DNA of 64,000 nt from CAYYBE01 sp964470345 (GTDB lineage: Bacteria; Babelota; Babeliae; Babelales; Babelaceae), in the NCBI GenBank assembly GCA_964470345.1, contig CAYYBE010000005.1, positions 51,081 through 115,080 on the forward strand, given 5' to 3'. This document shows positions 34,455 to 42,334 of this stretch, piece by piece. The notes under the pieces were generated by a model, which did not search any database, had not been told where the DNA came from, and was given only the letters and a program-made list of their open reading frames with translations. Each line of letters opens with the position of its first letter. Position 1 is the stretch's first letter. Both the position numbers and the translations under genes were made by a program.

Positions 34455-35350
34455 AAAATAGAGTGCAAGTATCTTTGGAGAGCAAGAGTTTTTTTATGGT
34501 GATACTCTTGACTTTTGCGATCCCAATTAGTGCCACCTCGGTAGTGAAGAAATGAGTTATTACAAAAGAATTCAACGTTGTAAGCTGATTGCAAAAACTC
34601 TATTTGTGGACCATTAAAACCTACGTTTTTAAGATCATTTGTATTGTGAATGCAGTAGGGGGCTTCAATTTTTTTACACTGATTGCAATGTAATGCACCG
34701 GAATAATGATAATCAACGTAGCGAGACTTTACTTGAGGGTTATTTTGAAAATAATAATAACTATACCCACCAGCGTCTGCAGGTCGCCCTTCTATTATTC
34801 CACAATTGAAATTTAATGTGCGTTTATTGGGCATTCTACTCATATCAAGAAAAGCAAGGCCGTGCCATAAATACTTGATATAACCATTGTCGAGTTGGAA
34901 GCCGCCTAGATCGTACCCCTTTAAAAATTCTCTAAAGCTAAATTCTTTAACAAGAAAAAGATCAGAATCAAGAAGAATTAAAATGTCGTTATGGTTGAAT
35001 CCAAGAAGGTCTAGAGAGTATTGTACGACGTTAACATTTCTAATAGATGGATAATTATAATCCTCTCTGGGTAAACGTGGTAAGTAGGGGCGGTCATGAA
35101 TTGCTTGAGGAACTTGGATAAATTTTAATTTATAATGTGCGCAAATCTCTCTAATTTTATTCTTCATGTCTTGACTACGCGCATCACTGAATACAATAAA
35201 TTCATAGTCATCGGTGCAAAAGCTTTTTAAAGTTTTGTACTGAATTTCAACAAAATCAGGCCGGTTATACGCATACGTAAAGATAAGGACCTTAGCATTT
35301 GCTTGCGCACCCAATAACATGAAAAAGTACACGATTAATTTCTTTATCAT
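34451..35350 (-). CDS. Exported GT-A-like glycosyltransferase with DSD motif
   Basis: Protein of 299 residues. Signal peptide MIKKLIVYFFMLLGAQANA. A GT-A-like fold is suggested by KVLIFTYAYNRPDFVEIQYK, EFIVFSDARSQDM and the metal-type motif ILILLDSDLFLV near residue 140. The C-terminal half has a Cys/His-rich block (ALHCNQCKKIEAPYCIHN) and the ending FLHYRGGTNWDRKSQEYHHK. The same ending occurs, degraded, in the fragment at 37547-37717. Start ATG 35350 is chosen because AAGGA lies five bases before it; ATG 35356 would put the ribosome site too close. Not assigned to a numbered family. Confidence 0.6.
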   Translation of the reverse strand: MIKKLIVYFFMLLGAQANAKVLIFTYAYNRPDFVEIQYKTLKSFCTDDYEFIVFSDARSQDMKNKIREICAHYKLKFIQVPQAIHDRPYLPRLPREDYNYPSIRNVNVVQYSLDLLGFNHNDILILLDSDLFLVKEFSFREFLKGYDLGGFQLDNGYIKYLWHGLAFLDMSRMPNKRTLNFNCGIIEGRPADAGGYSYYYFQNNPQVKSRYVDYHYSGALHCNQCKKIEAPYCIHNTNDLKNVGFNGPQIEFLQSAYNVEFFCNNSFLHYRGGTNWDRKSQEYHHKKTLALQRYLHSIL

Positions 35351-35374
35351 ATTCATCCTTAATTATTTAGTCTT

Positions 35375-36280
35375 CTAAGATTTTTTTACCTTCTGAAACA
35401 GAGTACGTATAGCTTCTTTAATATGAGGTATCTGGGGAAAATCTTTCAATAATTTACTTGCATCAAGCTCACAATTTGATCGATTTTTCGACATTCTTTC
35501 CTGTTCTTCTGCACTAAAATTCTGATAGGTAAAATTCGGGTCGATATACTGCTTGTACAAATCTAAGACTTCGTTATGTGACATTGCCCCAGGATTAGCA
35601 AAGTTATAGATTCCTCTAAAACCGCGCAGAGTCATTTCTACGGCTACCGGAAAAAGATCTTCTAAAACGGAAAGAGAATTGGGAAGATTTACAACTTTCT
35701 TATACGTTATAATTTTTCCAATAAAGCTACGTGGATTCATGTCACTTGAAACAGGCATTTTGACCCGTAAATGTAAAACATTTGGATATTCAAGAACCAA
35801 TTTTTCCAGCCAAATCTTGGACTTTGAATAGAATGATCCACCGCCATTTGGCTCATCTGTTTCACTGAATCCTTTGCCGCTTCCCATTGGGTGTTCTTGG
35901 TCATAATGATAGATACAGCCAGTTGAGAAGTTAGTTACAGGAATATTGTGTAAATACGCTACATCGACCAAATTCAACGTTCCAAGGACATTCACTCTGA
36001 GAGTTTCTTGCTTATGAGATTCACACCAATCAACGTTTGGCCTACCAGTAATCCCAGCAGCATTGATAATAAAATCAGGTTTAACACTCTCTATTTCTCG
36101 AGTTAAATCCTGCCGATTTTCTAAGCGGGCTTCAGCGCAGACAGGAATATGCCCCTGTTCGCGTAAAAGCTTTACCATTTTTTGACCAAACCACCCCGTC
36201 TTTCCTCCGAAAACCAGAAAGGTTTTTGCTTGAATTTGCAGAGAACCCAAAAAGCTCAGAAACAATAATAATCTGATCAC
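35375..36280 (-). CDS. Exported NRS/ER-like 3,5-epimerase/4-reductase, copy 2
   Basis: Protein of 301 residues. Signal peptide MIRLLLFLSFLGSLQIQA is followed at once by the Rossmann start KTFLVFGGKTGWFGQKM. It keeps all family marks: ARLENRQDL, NAAGITGRPNVDWCESHKQE, GCIYHYDQEHPMGSGKGF, the catalytic GSFYSKSKIWLEKL and IYNFANPGAMSHNEVLDLY. It is closer than copy 1 to plant NRS/ER and viral homologues in the GRPNVDWCESHK block. GTG start with GAGGAG upstream, 12 bp after the dehydratase gene at 36293. That pairing, 4,6-dehydratase then epimerase-reductase, is the order of a UDP-L-rhamnose or UDP-L-rhamnosamine type pathway, but with both enzymes exported. Confidence 0.88.
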   Translation of the reverse strand: MIRLLLFLSFLGSLQIQAKTFLVFGGKTGWFGQKMVKLLREQGHIPVCAEARLENRQDLTREIESVKPDFIINAAGITGRPNVDWCESHKQETLRVNVLGTLNLVDVAYLHNIPVTNFSTGCIYHYDQEHPMGSGKGFSETDEPNGGGSFYSKSKIWLEKLVLEYPNVLHLRVKMPVSSDMNPRSFIGKIITYKKVVNLPNSLSVLEDLFPVAVEMTLRGFRGIYNFANPGAMSHNEVLDLYKQYIDPNFTYQNFSAEEQERMSKNRSNCELDASKLLKDFPQIPHIKEAIRTLFQKVKKS

Positions 36281-36292
36281 AGGATCTCCTCA

Positions 36293-37390
36293 TTACATTA
36301 ATTTTGCTTTTTTCAAAATGCCTTCAAGCGCTTCCTGTGTAACAAGAGCATCTTTCGAGCTAAAACCTGTCATTACGTCTTCGCTCAATCGCACTCCTTT
36401 TTTTGCATATACGGGTGTAGTTGAAGCTTCTCCATTTTCAATAGAAGGAGTAATAATAAAGTAATCTTTAAAAACAATTACTCGCGGAACTTCTGCTCGA
36501 TTTATTAAAATTTCGTGAATTTTTTCACCCGGTCTCAATCCAGTAACTCTTACATGATTGCTGGCATTGAAATGCTTCTTTAAAACATCAATTAAATCAC
36601 TTATTTTTGTAGATGGGAGCTTACGAACGAAAACTTCTCCGCCAACACCATACCGAAACGCATCAAATATGAGATTTATCGCATCAATTTTATCCATGAC
36701 AAATCTTGTCATTCGAGGATCGGTAAGCGTTAATTCCTCTCCCTTTTTAATTTTCTCTGAAAAAATAGGTATTATAGATCCAGTGCTGTCGAGAACATTC
36801 CCATATCTTGTCGCCAAAAATATTGTTTTAATCTTACTTCTATCATAGTTAGTAAATATTTTTTCACTTATAAACTTAGAGGCACCATAGGCGTTAACAG
36901 GAGAACATGCTTTATCTGTTGATATAAAGAGCACTTTCTTGACCCCGTTAGCTACGCATGCGTTGAAAACGTTTAAAGAACCGATGACATTTGTCTTGAC
37001 CCCTTCTTGAATATTCAATTCTAAGTCATCTATTCTTTTTAATGCAGCAAGATGGAAGACATAATCAACATCTTTCGTCACCTGTAACAAGTGTTCATAA
37101 TCTCTAATATCCCCAAAAATACTTCTAATTTTGGTATTATGTGGAAAAAGCTTTGTTAGATTAAAATGTTTTACTTCGTCTCGGCTATATACCACAATTT
37201 CACTTGGATCATACTTCAAAAGTTCATCAATTAGAGCTCGTCCAAGAAAACCGGTTCCCCCTAAAATTAAAATCTTTTTATGAGCAAAGAGAGTTTGGTT
37301 ATCTAACCCTATTTCTAACTCTTCTGAAAACACATTTTGGGCGAAAAGCATAAGCACCAAACAACCGACCGTGACGATTAATTTCTTCAT
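36293..37390 (-). CDS. Exported PseB/CapE-like UDP-GlcNAc 4,6-dehydratase
   Basis: Protein of 365 residues. The signal peptide (MKKLIVTVGCLVLMLFAQNV) ends near FSEELEIG. The SDR domain of the polysaccharide-synthesis dehydratase family (PF02719) follows: KKILILGGTGFLGRALIDEL, HLAALKRIDDLE, the catalytic block FISTDKACSPVNAYGASKF (D-K and Y-x-x-x-K), TRYGNVLDSTGSIIP, DPRMTRFVM and RVTGLRPGEKIHEIL. It resembles the soluble inverting enzymes that make UDP-4-keto-L-sugars. A strong AGGAGG supports the second of two adjacent ATGs. First of a minus-strand set with the epimerase-reductase and a GT-A-like gene. The whole set appears built to make and use an unusual 6-deoxy-L-sugar outside the cytoplasm; the exact sugar is inference. 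Confidence 0.86.
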   Translation of the reverse strand: MKKLIVTVGCLVLMLFAQNVFSEELEIGLDNQTLFAHKKILILGGTGFLGRALIDELLKYDPSEIVVYSRDEVKHFNLTKLFPHNTKIRSIFGDIRDYEHLLQVTKDVDYVFHLAALKRIDDLELNIQEGVKTNVIGSLNVFNACVANGVKKVLFISTDKACSPVNAYGASKFISEKIFTNYDRSKIKTIFLATRYGNVLDSTGSIIPIFSEKIKKGEELTLTDPRMTRFVMDKIDAINLIFDAFRYGVGGEVFVRKLPSTKISDLIDVLKKHFNASNHVRVTGLRPGEKIHEILINRAEVPRVIVFKDYFIITPSIENGEASTTPVYAKKGVRLSEDVMTGFSSKDALVTQEALEGILKKAKLM

Positions 37391-37546
37391 CATTACCTCC
37401 TAATAGACCGATAAACATGATGTAAGATAGATCAACATTTTTGTTCAGTCAAATTATGCTTTTTGGTGAGAACGGTGTGACAGACTTATAGAGCTGTGTC
37501 AAAATTCTATTACTCTGCATGACATTGGGTTATTTGTTAAAAATGA

Positions 37547-37717
37547 TCAATTTTCTTTCTGTAATAACGCTGATTCAATTAATTCATTAAAAAGTCTTCT
37601 TTTATGCGTATGATATTCTGCACTCTTGCCATCGTGGTTGCTGCCAGCATGGTAATGAATAAAATGAAGATTAAAAAAGAACTCGAAGGTACCTGGCTTT
37701 TTGAGTAAAAATCTATT
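37547..37717 (-). pseudogene. C-terminal remnant of a GT-A-like gene (related to 34451-35350)
   Basis: The 367-bp gap between 37391 and 37757 holds no intact gene. On the minus strand a frame without start codon runs from after a TGA at 37718-37720 to TGA 37547-37549. It encodes FEFFFNLHFIHYHAGSNHDG then KSAEYHTHKRRLFNELI. This aligns with the end of the protein at 34451-35350, VEFFCNNSFLHYRGGTNWDR then KSQEYHHKK. Shared positions include E-FF, HY, G-[ST]-N, D, KS and EYH. So it is the tail of a lost paralogue, cut off from its N-terminal part by a stop and the end of the neighbouring gene. Confidence 0.75.
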
Positions 37718-37757
37718 TCATGATTAAGGGCGTTTTTTTACTGAGTTATTGATCATA

Positions 37758-38918
37758 TTATCTATCTGGTTGAAAAAATCTGTTTACATAGTCTCTCTTG
37801 GCTACGACGGGTAGGTCGTAGAGCGTGGGAATGTCTAAATCTATAACGTTTGCACCTTTTTGCCGTATTTTGGTAATGAATTCACCAAAGCAATATTCAA
37901 AGGGGATCTTCTCCTTTTCCATAGCAATAGGGTCAATATGATTTTCTAGGAAATCAAGGAGGTATTTTGATTTTATTGCAAATAAGGCAGTATATGCATC
38001 GCGCTCATTCCAAATTTTTACGATAACATCTGCTGTAGGGTTCTTATCAACGAATTCTATAAATTGATTGTCTTTGGGTGTGTAGCGCGCATTAAAAATA
38101 ATGATTGTATCATCTGGAGAGAATGCAAGGTGTTTTAGACCACTTAAAAGGGACTTTGCGAGGTTAATGCCATAATTGGAAAGTTTGGGATCATTCGTTT
38201 GCGTATAAAAAACGGCACATCCATCAGTAGGGCAGTGTTCATCAAGAAAAGTTGAGCTTTTTTTACAGGATTCCAAAATATATAAATTCTTATTAGTTTT
38301 TTTACGTATCTCATTTAGTAGGTCTAAACTTTGTGTATATTGTTTTTTTCTCTTCTCGTAGTTTTCTTGGACAATTGCCGCTGTAGCTACAAGTTGTACC
38401 GTGGGCGCTTTTCTTCTTGCTGAAAGTTGTGGTTGGTTGTGTTGAGTGGTAGCGCCTCGGGTATTTCGTCGTCTTAATGTTGTGAGTTTTTCCTTCAGGG
38501 AAAGCGCATGCTCAAGTTCAGCATTTTTCTCTAGCTTCATTTCAGCGTTTAAAGCAACCAAGTTCTTTGCTTCTTCTTGCAAACGCTCTGAGAGAGAATG
38601 GGGCGCCAGTGTCAAGGTAGTTGTTGGTGGTAGATCTAGTAAAAAACAACTGAGAGCTCCTCCTAAAAAGCTCGTAAGTCCACAAAGACAAAGAATTGGG
38701 TGATGTTTCCACAATGAGTATGCTTTTGCATAAAAGTTTGAACACGCAGCCCTATTCTTAGATTTCTTCACCTTTACCTGGTGATAAAAGAGTTGGTTGG
38801 CAGGTGCTTCAGCCAAAGCAGGTTGATGCGCCGAAAAATTTAGTTGGCTTGGGTGTAAAAGATTGGTTCCGGCAAATAATAGGAGAGAAAAAATCGCGAG
38901 GAGTTTCTTGCGGAGCAT
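37758..38918 (-). CDS. Exported, membrane/coiled-coil-anchored GT-A-like orphan
   Basis: Protein of 386 residues. Signal peptide MLRKKLLAIFSLLLFAGTNL, then a second hydrophobic helix near 73-95 (HPILCLCGLTSFLGGALSCF), a charged helical stretch likely to form a coiled coil (about 105-150, LQEEAKNLVALNAEMKLEK) and a basic linker. Residues about 173-386 are homologous to the whole mature protein at 32557-33261 (VATAAIVQENYEKRKKQYTQ, STFLDEHC, DPKLSNYGINLAKSLL). The counterpart of KLTGRH there is IFNARYTPKD here, so the putative active site differs. Family and function unknown. Confidence 0.5.
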   Translation of the reverse strand: MLRKKLLAIFSLLLFAGTNLLHPSQLNFSAHQPALAEAPANQLFYHQVKVKKSKNRAACSNFYAKAYSLWKHHPILCLCGLTSFLGGALSCFLLDLPPTTTLTLAPHSLSERLQEEAKNLVALNAEMKLEKNAELEHALSLKEKLTTLRRRNTRGATTQHNQPQLSARRKAPTVQLVATAAIVQENYEKRKKQYTQSLDLLNEIRKKTNKNLYILESCKKSSTFLDEHCPTDGCAVFYTQTNDPKLSNYGINLAKSLLSGLKHLAFSPDDTIIIFNARYTPKDNQFIEFVDKNPTADVIVKIWNERDAYTALFAIKSKYLLDFLENHIDPIAMEKEKIPFEYCFGEFITKIRQKGANVIDLDIPTLYDLPVVAKRDYVNRFFQPDR

Positions 38919-38981
38919 ATATTCCCTCAGGAATTACGTTTTCATAACCTGTTTTTCATTGTCCACTCTCGGGAGTGGTAG

Positions 38982-39686
38982 CTAGATATATTTGTCGGCT
39001 TGGAATTGTGAGTTTACGTAGATTTCATCTGTTCCGCCTAAGATTGCAACAAGCTGGAATCCCTTTGAATTCAAAAATTGTCGTTGGCGGTTATCGTTAT
39101 AGTTGTTTTCTATGGTTATTACTGAGATGTGAATGGTTCTGAAATCGATTGTTTTGAGAATTTCAAATTCACCGCCTTCGACGTCGATCGAAAGAAAATC
39201 GACATGGGCGAGTCCGTGCTCTTTGAGTATCGTGTTGAGGTTAATGGCAGGTACATCGATGATTGCATAGCTTCCGCCATGTTGGGTGATTTCTCGTTTA
39301 AGGCGGACGAGGTGGCGTGGGTCAAACGTGTGTACCATGCCGCTGAGCATTTCTGTGTAGCCTTTTGCCTGAATAAATTGGACGGTACCTGCTTTTTCTG
39401 CAGCACAGGCTTGGATGCATAAGCAGGATCTGTTTTTCTTGAGATTTTCAAACACCGTTGGGTTTGGTTCGATACAGATACCGGTCCAGCCTAATTCTTT
39501 TTCTAAGAAATAGGTGTTGTTGATTGCTATGCCATCATGAGCGCCAACATCAACAAAGACACCATTACGTTTGTTTTGAAAAAAGTGCTCATGGACGTAC
39601 TTGTCTTGCCCAAACTGGGAGAGATAAGAAAAAGGGAGTGCGGTGGTTGAAAGAGTTAATAAAACGAGCGATAAAAAGATACGCAT
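38982..39686 (-). CDS. Exported FkbM-family methyltransferase C
   Basis: Protein of 234 residues. Signal MRIFLSLVLLTLSTTALPFS. FkbM domain with an N-terminal SQFGQDKYVHEHFFQNKRNG block, GVFVDVGAHDGIAINNTYFL, GICIEPNPTVFENL and HVDFLSIDVEGGEFEILKTI (D-V-E-G-G-E, the hallmark). This is the subtype that begins SQ-x-GQD. The other two FkbM proteins here are more distant. A promoter lies at 39758-39786. It is probably monocistronic. Confidence 0.87.
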   Translation of the reverse strand: MRIFLSLVLLTLSTTALPFSYLSQFGQDKYVHEHFFQNKRNGVFVDVGAHDGIAINNTYFLEKELGWTGICIEPNPTVFENLKKNRSCLCIQACAAEKAGTVQFIQAKGYTEMLSGMVHTFDPRHLVRLKREITQHGGSYAIIDVPAINLNTILKEHGLAHVDFLSIDVEGGEFEILKTIDFRTIHISVITIENNYNDNRQRQFLNSKGFQLVAILGGTDEIYVNSQFQADKYI

Positions 39687-39757
39687 GCTAGTTTGCTTTC
39701 AAATAGTGTAGGTGCAGAGTTAAACATCTGCTGATCACGCATCAGCAATTGCATGCT

Positions 39758-39786
39758 ACTTTAGTACAGAGGTTTATATTTGGCAA
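39758..39786 (-). promoter_or_regulatory. Promoter for the FkbM gene ending at 38982
   Basis: On the minus strand TTGCCA (39786-39781), 17 bp, TAAAGT (39763-39758), followed by AGCATGC. The -10 and following bases TAAAGTAGCAT match TAGAGTAGCAT before the gene at 39811-40854, suggesting shared control. Confidence 0.55.
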
Positions 39787-39810
39787 GTGAGCCGTCACCA
39801 AGTGTGGACG

Positions 39811-40854
39811 TTACTCAACTATTTTAAGAAATTCTTGTCGAGTAACCAGGCGCAGTACGCTCGCCTTCTTGGTAAGCATTCTATAATGCTTCAAGCGCCA
39901 GTGGTCATACGCACGTGCTACAACCGTATCAAAGGCTTGTAATGCATCCGTATATTTCTTTTCATCTAACGACAATAGGCCTGACCACAGCAGGGGGTGA
40001 AATTCAGCGTAGGTATATCCAAGGGTGTTTTGGCAGAGTTGTTTAAGAAATGCGCGTTCTTCGCCTTGCGCAGATGCAATACTCTTTTCTGCTTGCAACA
40101 GTTCGTCTTCGTTGTATTGAGCATCATCAAATAGGCGGCTGATAGTACAGGCTTTGACGAGCGGGCTCAGCTGGACGTTTTTACTGCTTTTATCATAGGC
40201 AAGCAACATGTCGCCTACCAGGGCAAATTCAAAGTTACTGTTAATCTCTAAAAGAGTTTGACGGACTTCTTGGAGTACTGGATAGGCCCAGTGTCCCCTG
40301 TAGTTCTTGTTATTTGCTCGTGTTCCAAATCGACGAATATCACCGACCAAAATAGCGCAATCTCGTACGCCATTTTCTTTAATCGCCTGAAGCTCTCTGC
40401 GGATTTCTGTTACATTTTCAATAGAAGCAGGTCCTTCAGCAATTTTTGGCGTTATTCTGTCGTTGTAGTGGTCATTGAGGAAGAATAAGATTTTGCCTTG
40501 AGTTTTAAGAGTTGGAAGCATTTTGGCAAGAGCTTCGTATGAACTGCCTTGATAAACGGTGACGTGGGGTTGATGTGAAAAATGATGCTTTTGTCCTTTG
40601 GCCATCGCAGGTTGTCGTTTCACCGTATGGACCTGTTTGAATATACGAGCCGCTTGTATGGTGGTGTCCCCATTACTTGTTCCTGTTTCAACACAAATCG
40701 TTGTACCTAAAGACTCACGCAATTGTTGTAAAAATACGGGTTCAAGAGAGCCGGCACGATCTTTATGGCTGGTAAATGTGAGGGGAGCAGCAGACAATGT
40801 TTGGAAGCAAATGGTGCTGAGCAAGGCGGCTAAGGCAAGAGAACTGTTTTTCAT
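39811..40854 (-). CDS. Exported methyltransferase-like protein, paralogue 3 (degenerate active site)
   Basis: Protein of 347 residues with signal peptide (SSLALAALLSTICFQTLSAA). Aligned with the paralogue at 33292-34287 over its full length (LTFTSHKDRAGSLEPVFLQQ; VKACTISRLFDDAQYNEDEL), it has lost likely functional residues: HTVKRQPAMA for HTVELYPPLA (SAM-ribose Glu to Lys), FFLNDHYND for FFLDAHYSG and ILVGDIRRFG for ILIDDIRGFG. The reading frame is intact, so it may be a pseudoenzyme with a binding role, or it may be decaying. It is 16 residues longer than paralogue 2 at the C-terminus. Promoter at 40914-40942. Confidence 0.7.
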   Translation of the reverse strand: MKNSSLALAALLSTICFQTLSAAPLTFTSHKDRAGSLEPVFLQQLRESLGTTICVETGTSNGDTTIQAARIFKQVHTVKRQPAMAKGQKHHFSHQPHVTVYQGSSYEALAKMLPTLKTQGKILFFLNDHYNDRITPKIAEGPASIENVTEIRRELQAIKENGVRDCAILVGDIRRFGTRANNKNYRGHWAYPVLQEVRQTLLEINSNFEFALVGDMLLAYDKSSKNVQLSPLVKACTISRLFDDAQYNEDELLQAEKSIASAQGEERAFLKQLCQNTLGYTYAEFHPLLWSGLLSLDEKKYTDALQAFDTVVARAYDHWRLKHYRMLTKKASVLRLVTRQEFLKIVE

Positions 40855-40913
40855 GTCGTTCCTTTTTTTAACTTTTTTTAGTTACCCTGATAAGATATCA
40901 GTAATCGGATGCT

Positions 40914-40942
40914 ACTCTAATACGTGGGGTTGCTTTTTGCAA
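40914..40942 (-). promoter_or_regulatory. Promoter for the gene at 39811-40854
   Basis: On the minus strand TTGCAA (40942-40937), 17 bp, TAGAGT (40919-40914), followed by AGCATCCGATTACTGAT. The TAGAGTAGCAT segment is shared with the promoter at 39758-39786, and a looser AAGAATAGCATC occurs upstream of the third paralogue at 33292-34287. Confidence 0.55.
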
Positions 40943-40984
40943 GGGTTACTATAATTATCTAAATTTTTTCTTTTTAATTATTGG

Positions 40985-42334
40985 ATGTCTTTTATGTCTG
41001 AATCTAAATTCTGTGGAACAACCCCAACGATCTGTACCTATCTTGCTTCGCTTCTTGCAACCATTACGTCAACCAAAGCTCGTGTCTTGTATGTTGGCAA
41101 CGTGCCAGGTGCGTTGTTGGAACAACAAGAAAATAGTATTGTTGCACGTGATGAACAGGAGCTGGCTGCAGTAACGGGTACGTTTGATTTCATAGTGCTT
41201 ATGCCGCAGGTGCTAGGAACTTCAAGAAATGTACAGGCATTGTTCGCGTCTCTTCAGCGTGTATGTACTGTGCAGACACGCGTAGTTGTCCTTTGGCAAG
41301 CATGGGGCTGGCGTCCGTCATTACGTCTTTTGCGCTGGTTACGTTTAGTGCCGCAGGAAATGGTAGTGCCCAATGGTTTTTCAGCGGCCAATGTACAAGA
41401 ATTTTTAGCCCTCGCGAACTTTGAAACAATAACGGTTGATGGGGGCTTATTGTTCCCGTGGAAGCTCCCACTGGTCAGCTGGTTTTACAATTCTGTTATT
41501 GGCACACTGCCGATAGTCCACTGGTTTGGGCTTATGCGTTGGGCTGTTGCTCGGCCGCTTGTCTGTGCAGAAACAGAAAAGGCTTCTGTAACAGGCCCGA
41601 GCGTGTCCGTGATAATCCCCTGTCGTAATGAGCGGGGTAATATTGAACGGGCGGTGCAAGAATGTCCGCAGATGCAGGCACGCCTCGAAATAATCTTTGT
41701 TGAAGGTGGTTCGTCAGATGGAACACTGGAAGAGATCTACCGCGTGCAAAAGGCCTATCCTGATCGCAATATTAAAGTGCTTGCACAAACGGGCAAGGGA
41801 AAGCGCAACGCCGTTGAAGTTGGATTTGCAGCGGCAACGGGTGACATTCTGATGATTCTTGATGCTGACCTGACCGTGCGACCTGCAGATCTTGTACTTT
41901 TTTACCAAGCGCTTGTTGAAGGGAAGGGCGAGTGTATTAACGGCTCACGGCTGGTGTACCCGTTAGAAGCTGGTGCCATGCAGCGGCTGAACTTTTTAGT
42001 AAATCATACTTTTAGCTGGATAGTCTCATGGTTATTGGGGCAGCGGGTGACCGATACGCTCTGTGGTACAAAAGTCTTTTATCGCCGTGATTATGAGCGT
42101 ATGGTGCAGGCAGGTAACTTCTTTGGTGACAAAGATCCGTTTGGTGATTTTGATATGCTCTTTGGCGCTGCGCATGCGAACTATAAAATTGTTAACGTGC
42201 CTATTTGCTATTACGCACGGCAGTATGGAACTACGCAGATTGGTGAGCCGTGGTCATGGCGGCGCTTTGCGTACGGCTGGGTATTGCTCAAATTGTGTTG
42301 GCGTGGATTTAGAAAACTTAAAGTACGCTCATGA
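40985..42334 (+). CDS. Fusion: methyltransferase-like domain + DPM1-type GT2 glycosyltransferase
   Basis: Protein of 449 residues without signal peptide. Residues about 1-160 look like a shortened class I methyltransferase (ARVLYVGNVPGALLEQQ, FDFIVLMPQVLG). From about 205 a GT2 domain follows: VSVIIPCRNERGNIERAV, EIIFVEGGSSDGT, GKGKRNAVEVGF and the metal motif ILDADLTVRP, then DTLCGTKVFYRR and FGDFDMLFGA, as in dolichyl/undecaprenyl-phosphate sugar transferases. This combined architecture is known in other bacteria. It likely charges a polyprenyl carrier at the inner face of the membrane, feeding the flippase encoded next, with which it overlaps by 4 bp (ATGA). ATG 40994 is an alternative start. 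Confidence 0.82.
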   Translation: MSFMSESKFCGTTPTICTYLASLLATITSTKARVLYVGNVPGALLEQQENSIVARDEQELAAVTGTFDFIVLMPQVLGTSRNVQALFASLQRVCTVQTRVVVLWQAWGWRPSLRLLRWLRLVPQEMVVPNGFSAANVQEFLALANFETITVDGGLLFPWKLPLVSWFYNSVIGTLPIVHWFGLMRWAVARPLVCAETEKASVTGPSVSVIIPCRNERGNIERAVQECPQMQARLEIIFVEGGSSDGTLEEIYRVQKAYPDRNIKVLAQTGKGKRNAVEVGFAAATGDILMILDADLTVRPADLVLFYQALVEGKGECINGSRLVYPLEAGAMQRLNFLVNHTFSWIVSWLLGQRVTDTLCGTKVFYRRDYERMVQAGNFFGDKDPFGDFDMLFGAAHANYKIVNVPICYYARQYGTTQIGEPWSWRRFAYGWVLLKLCWRGFRKLKVRS

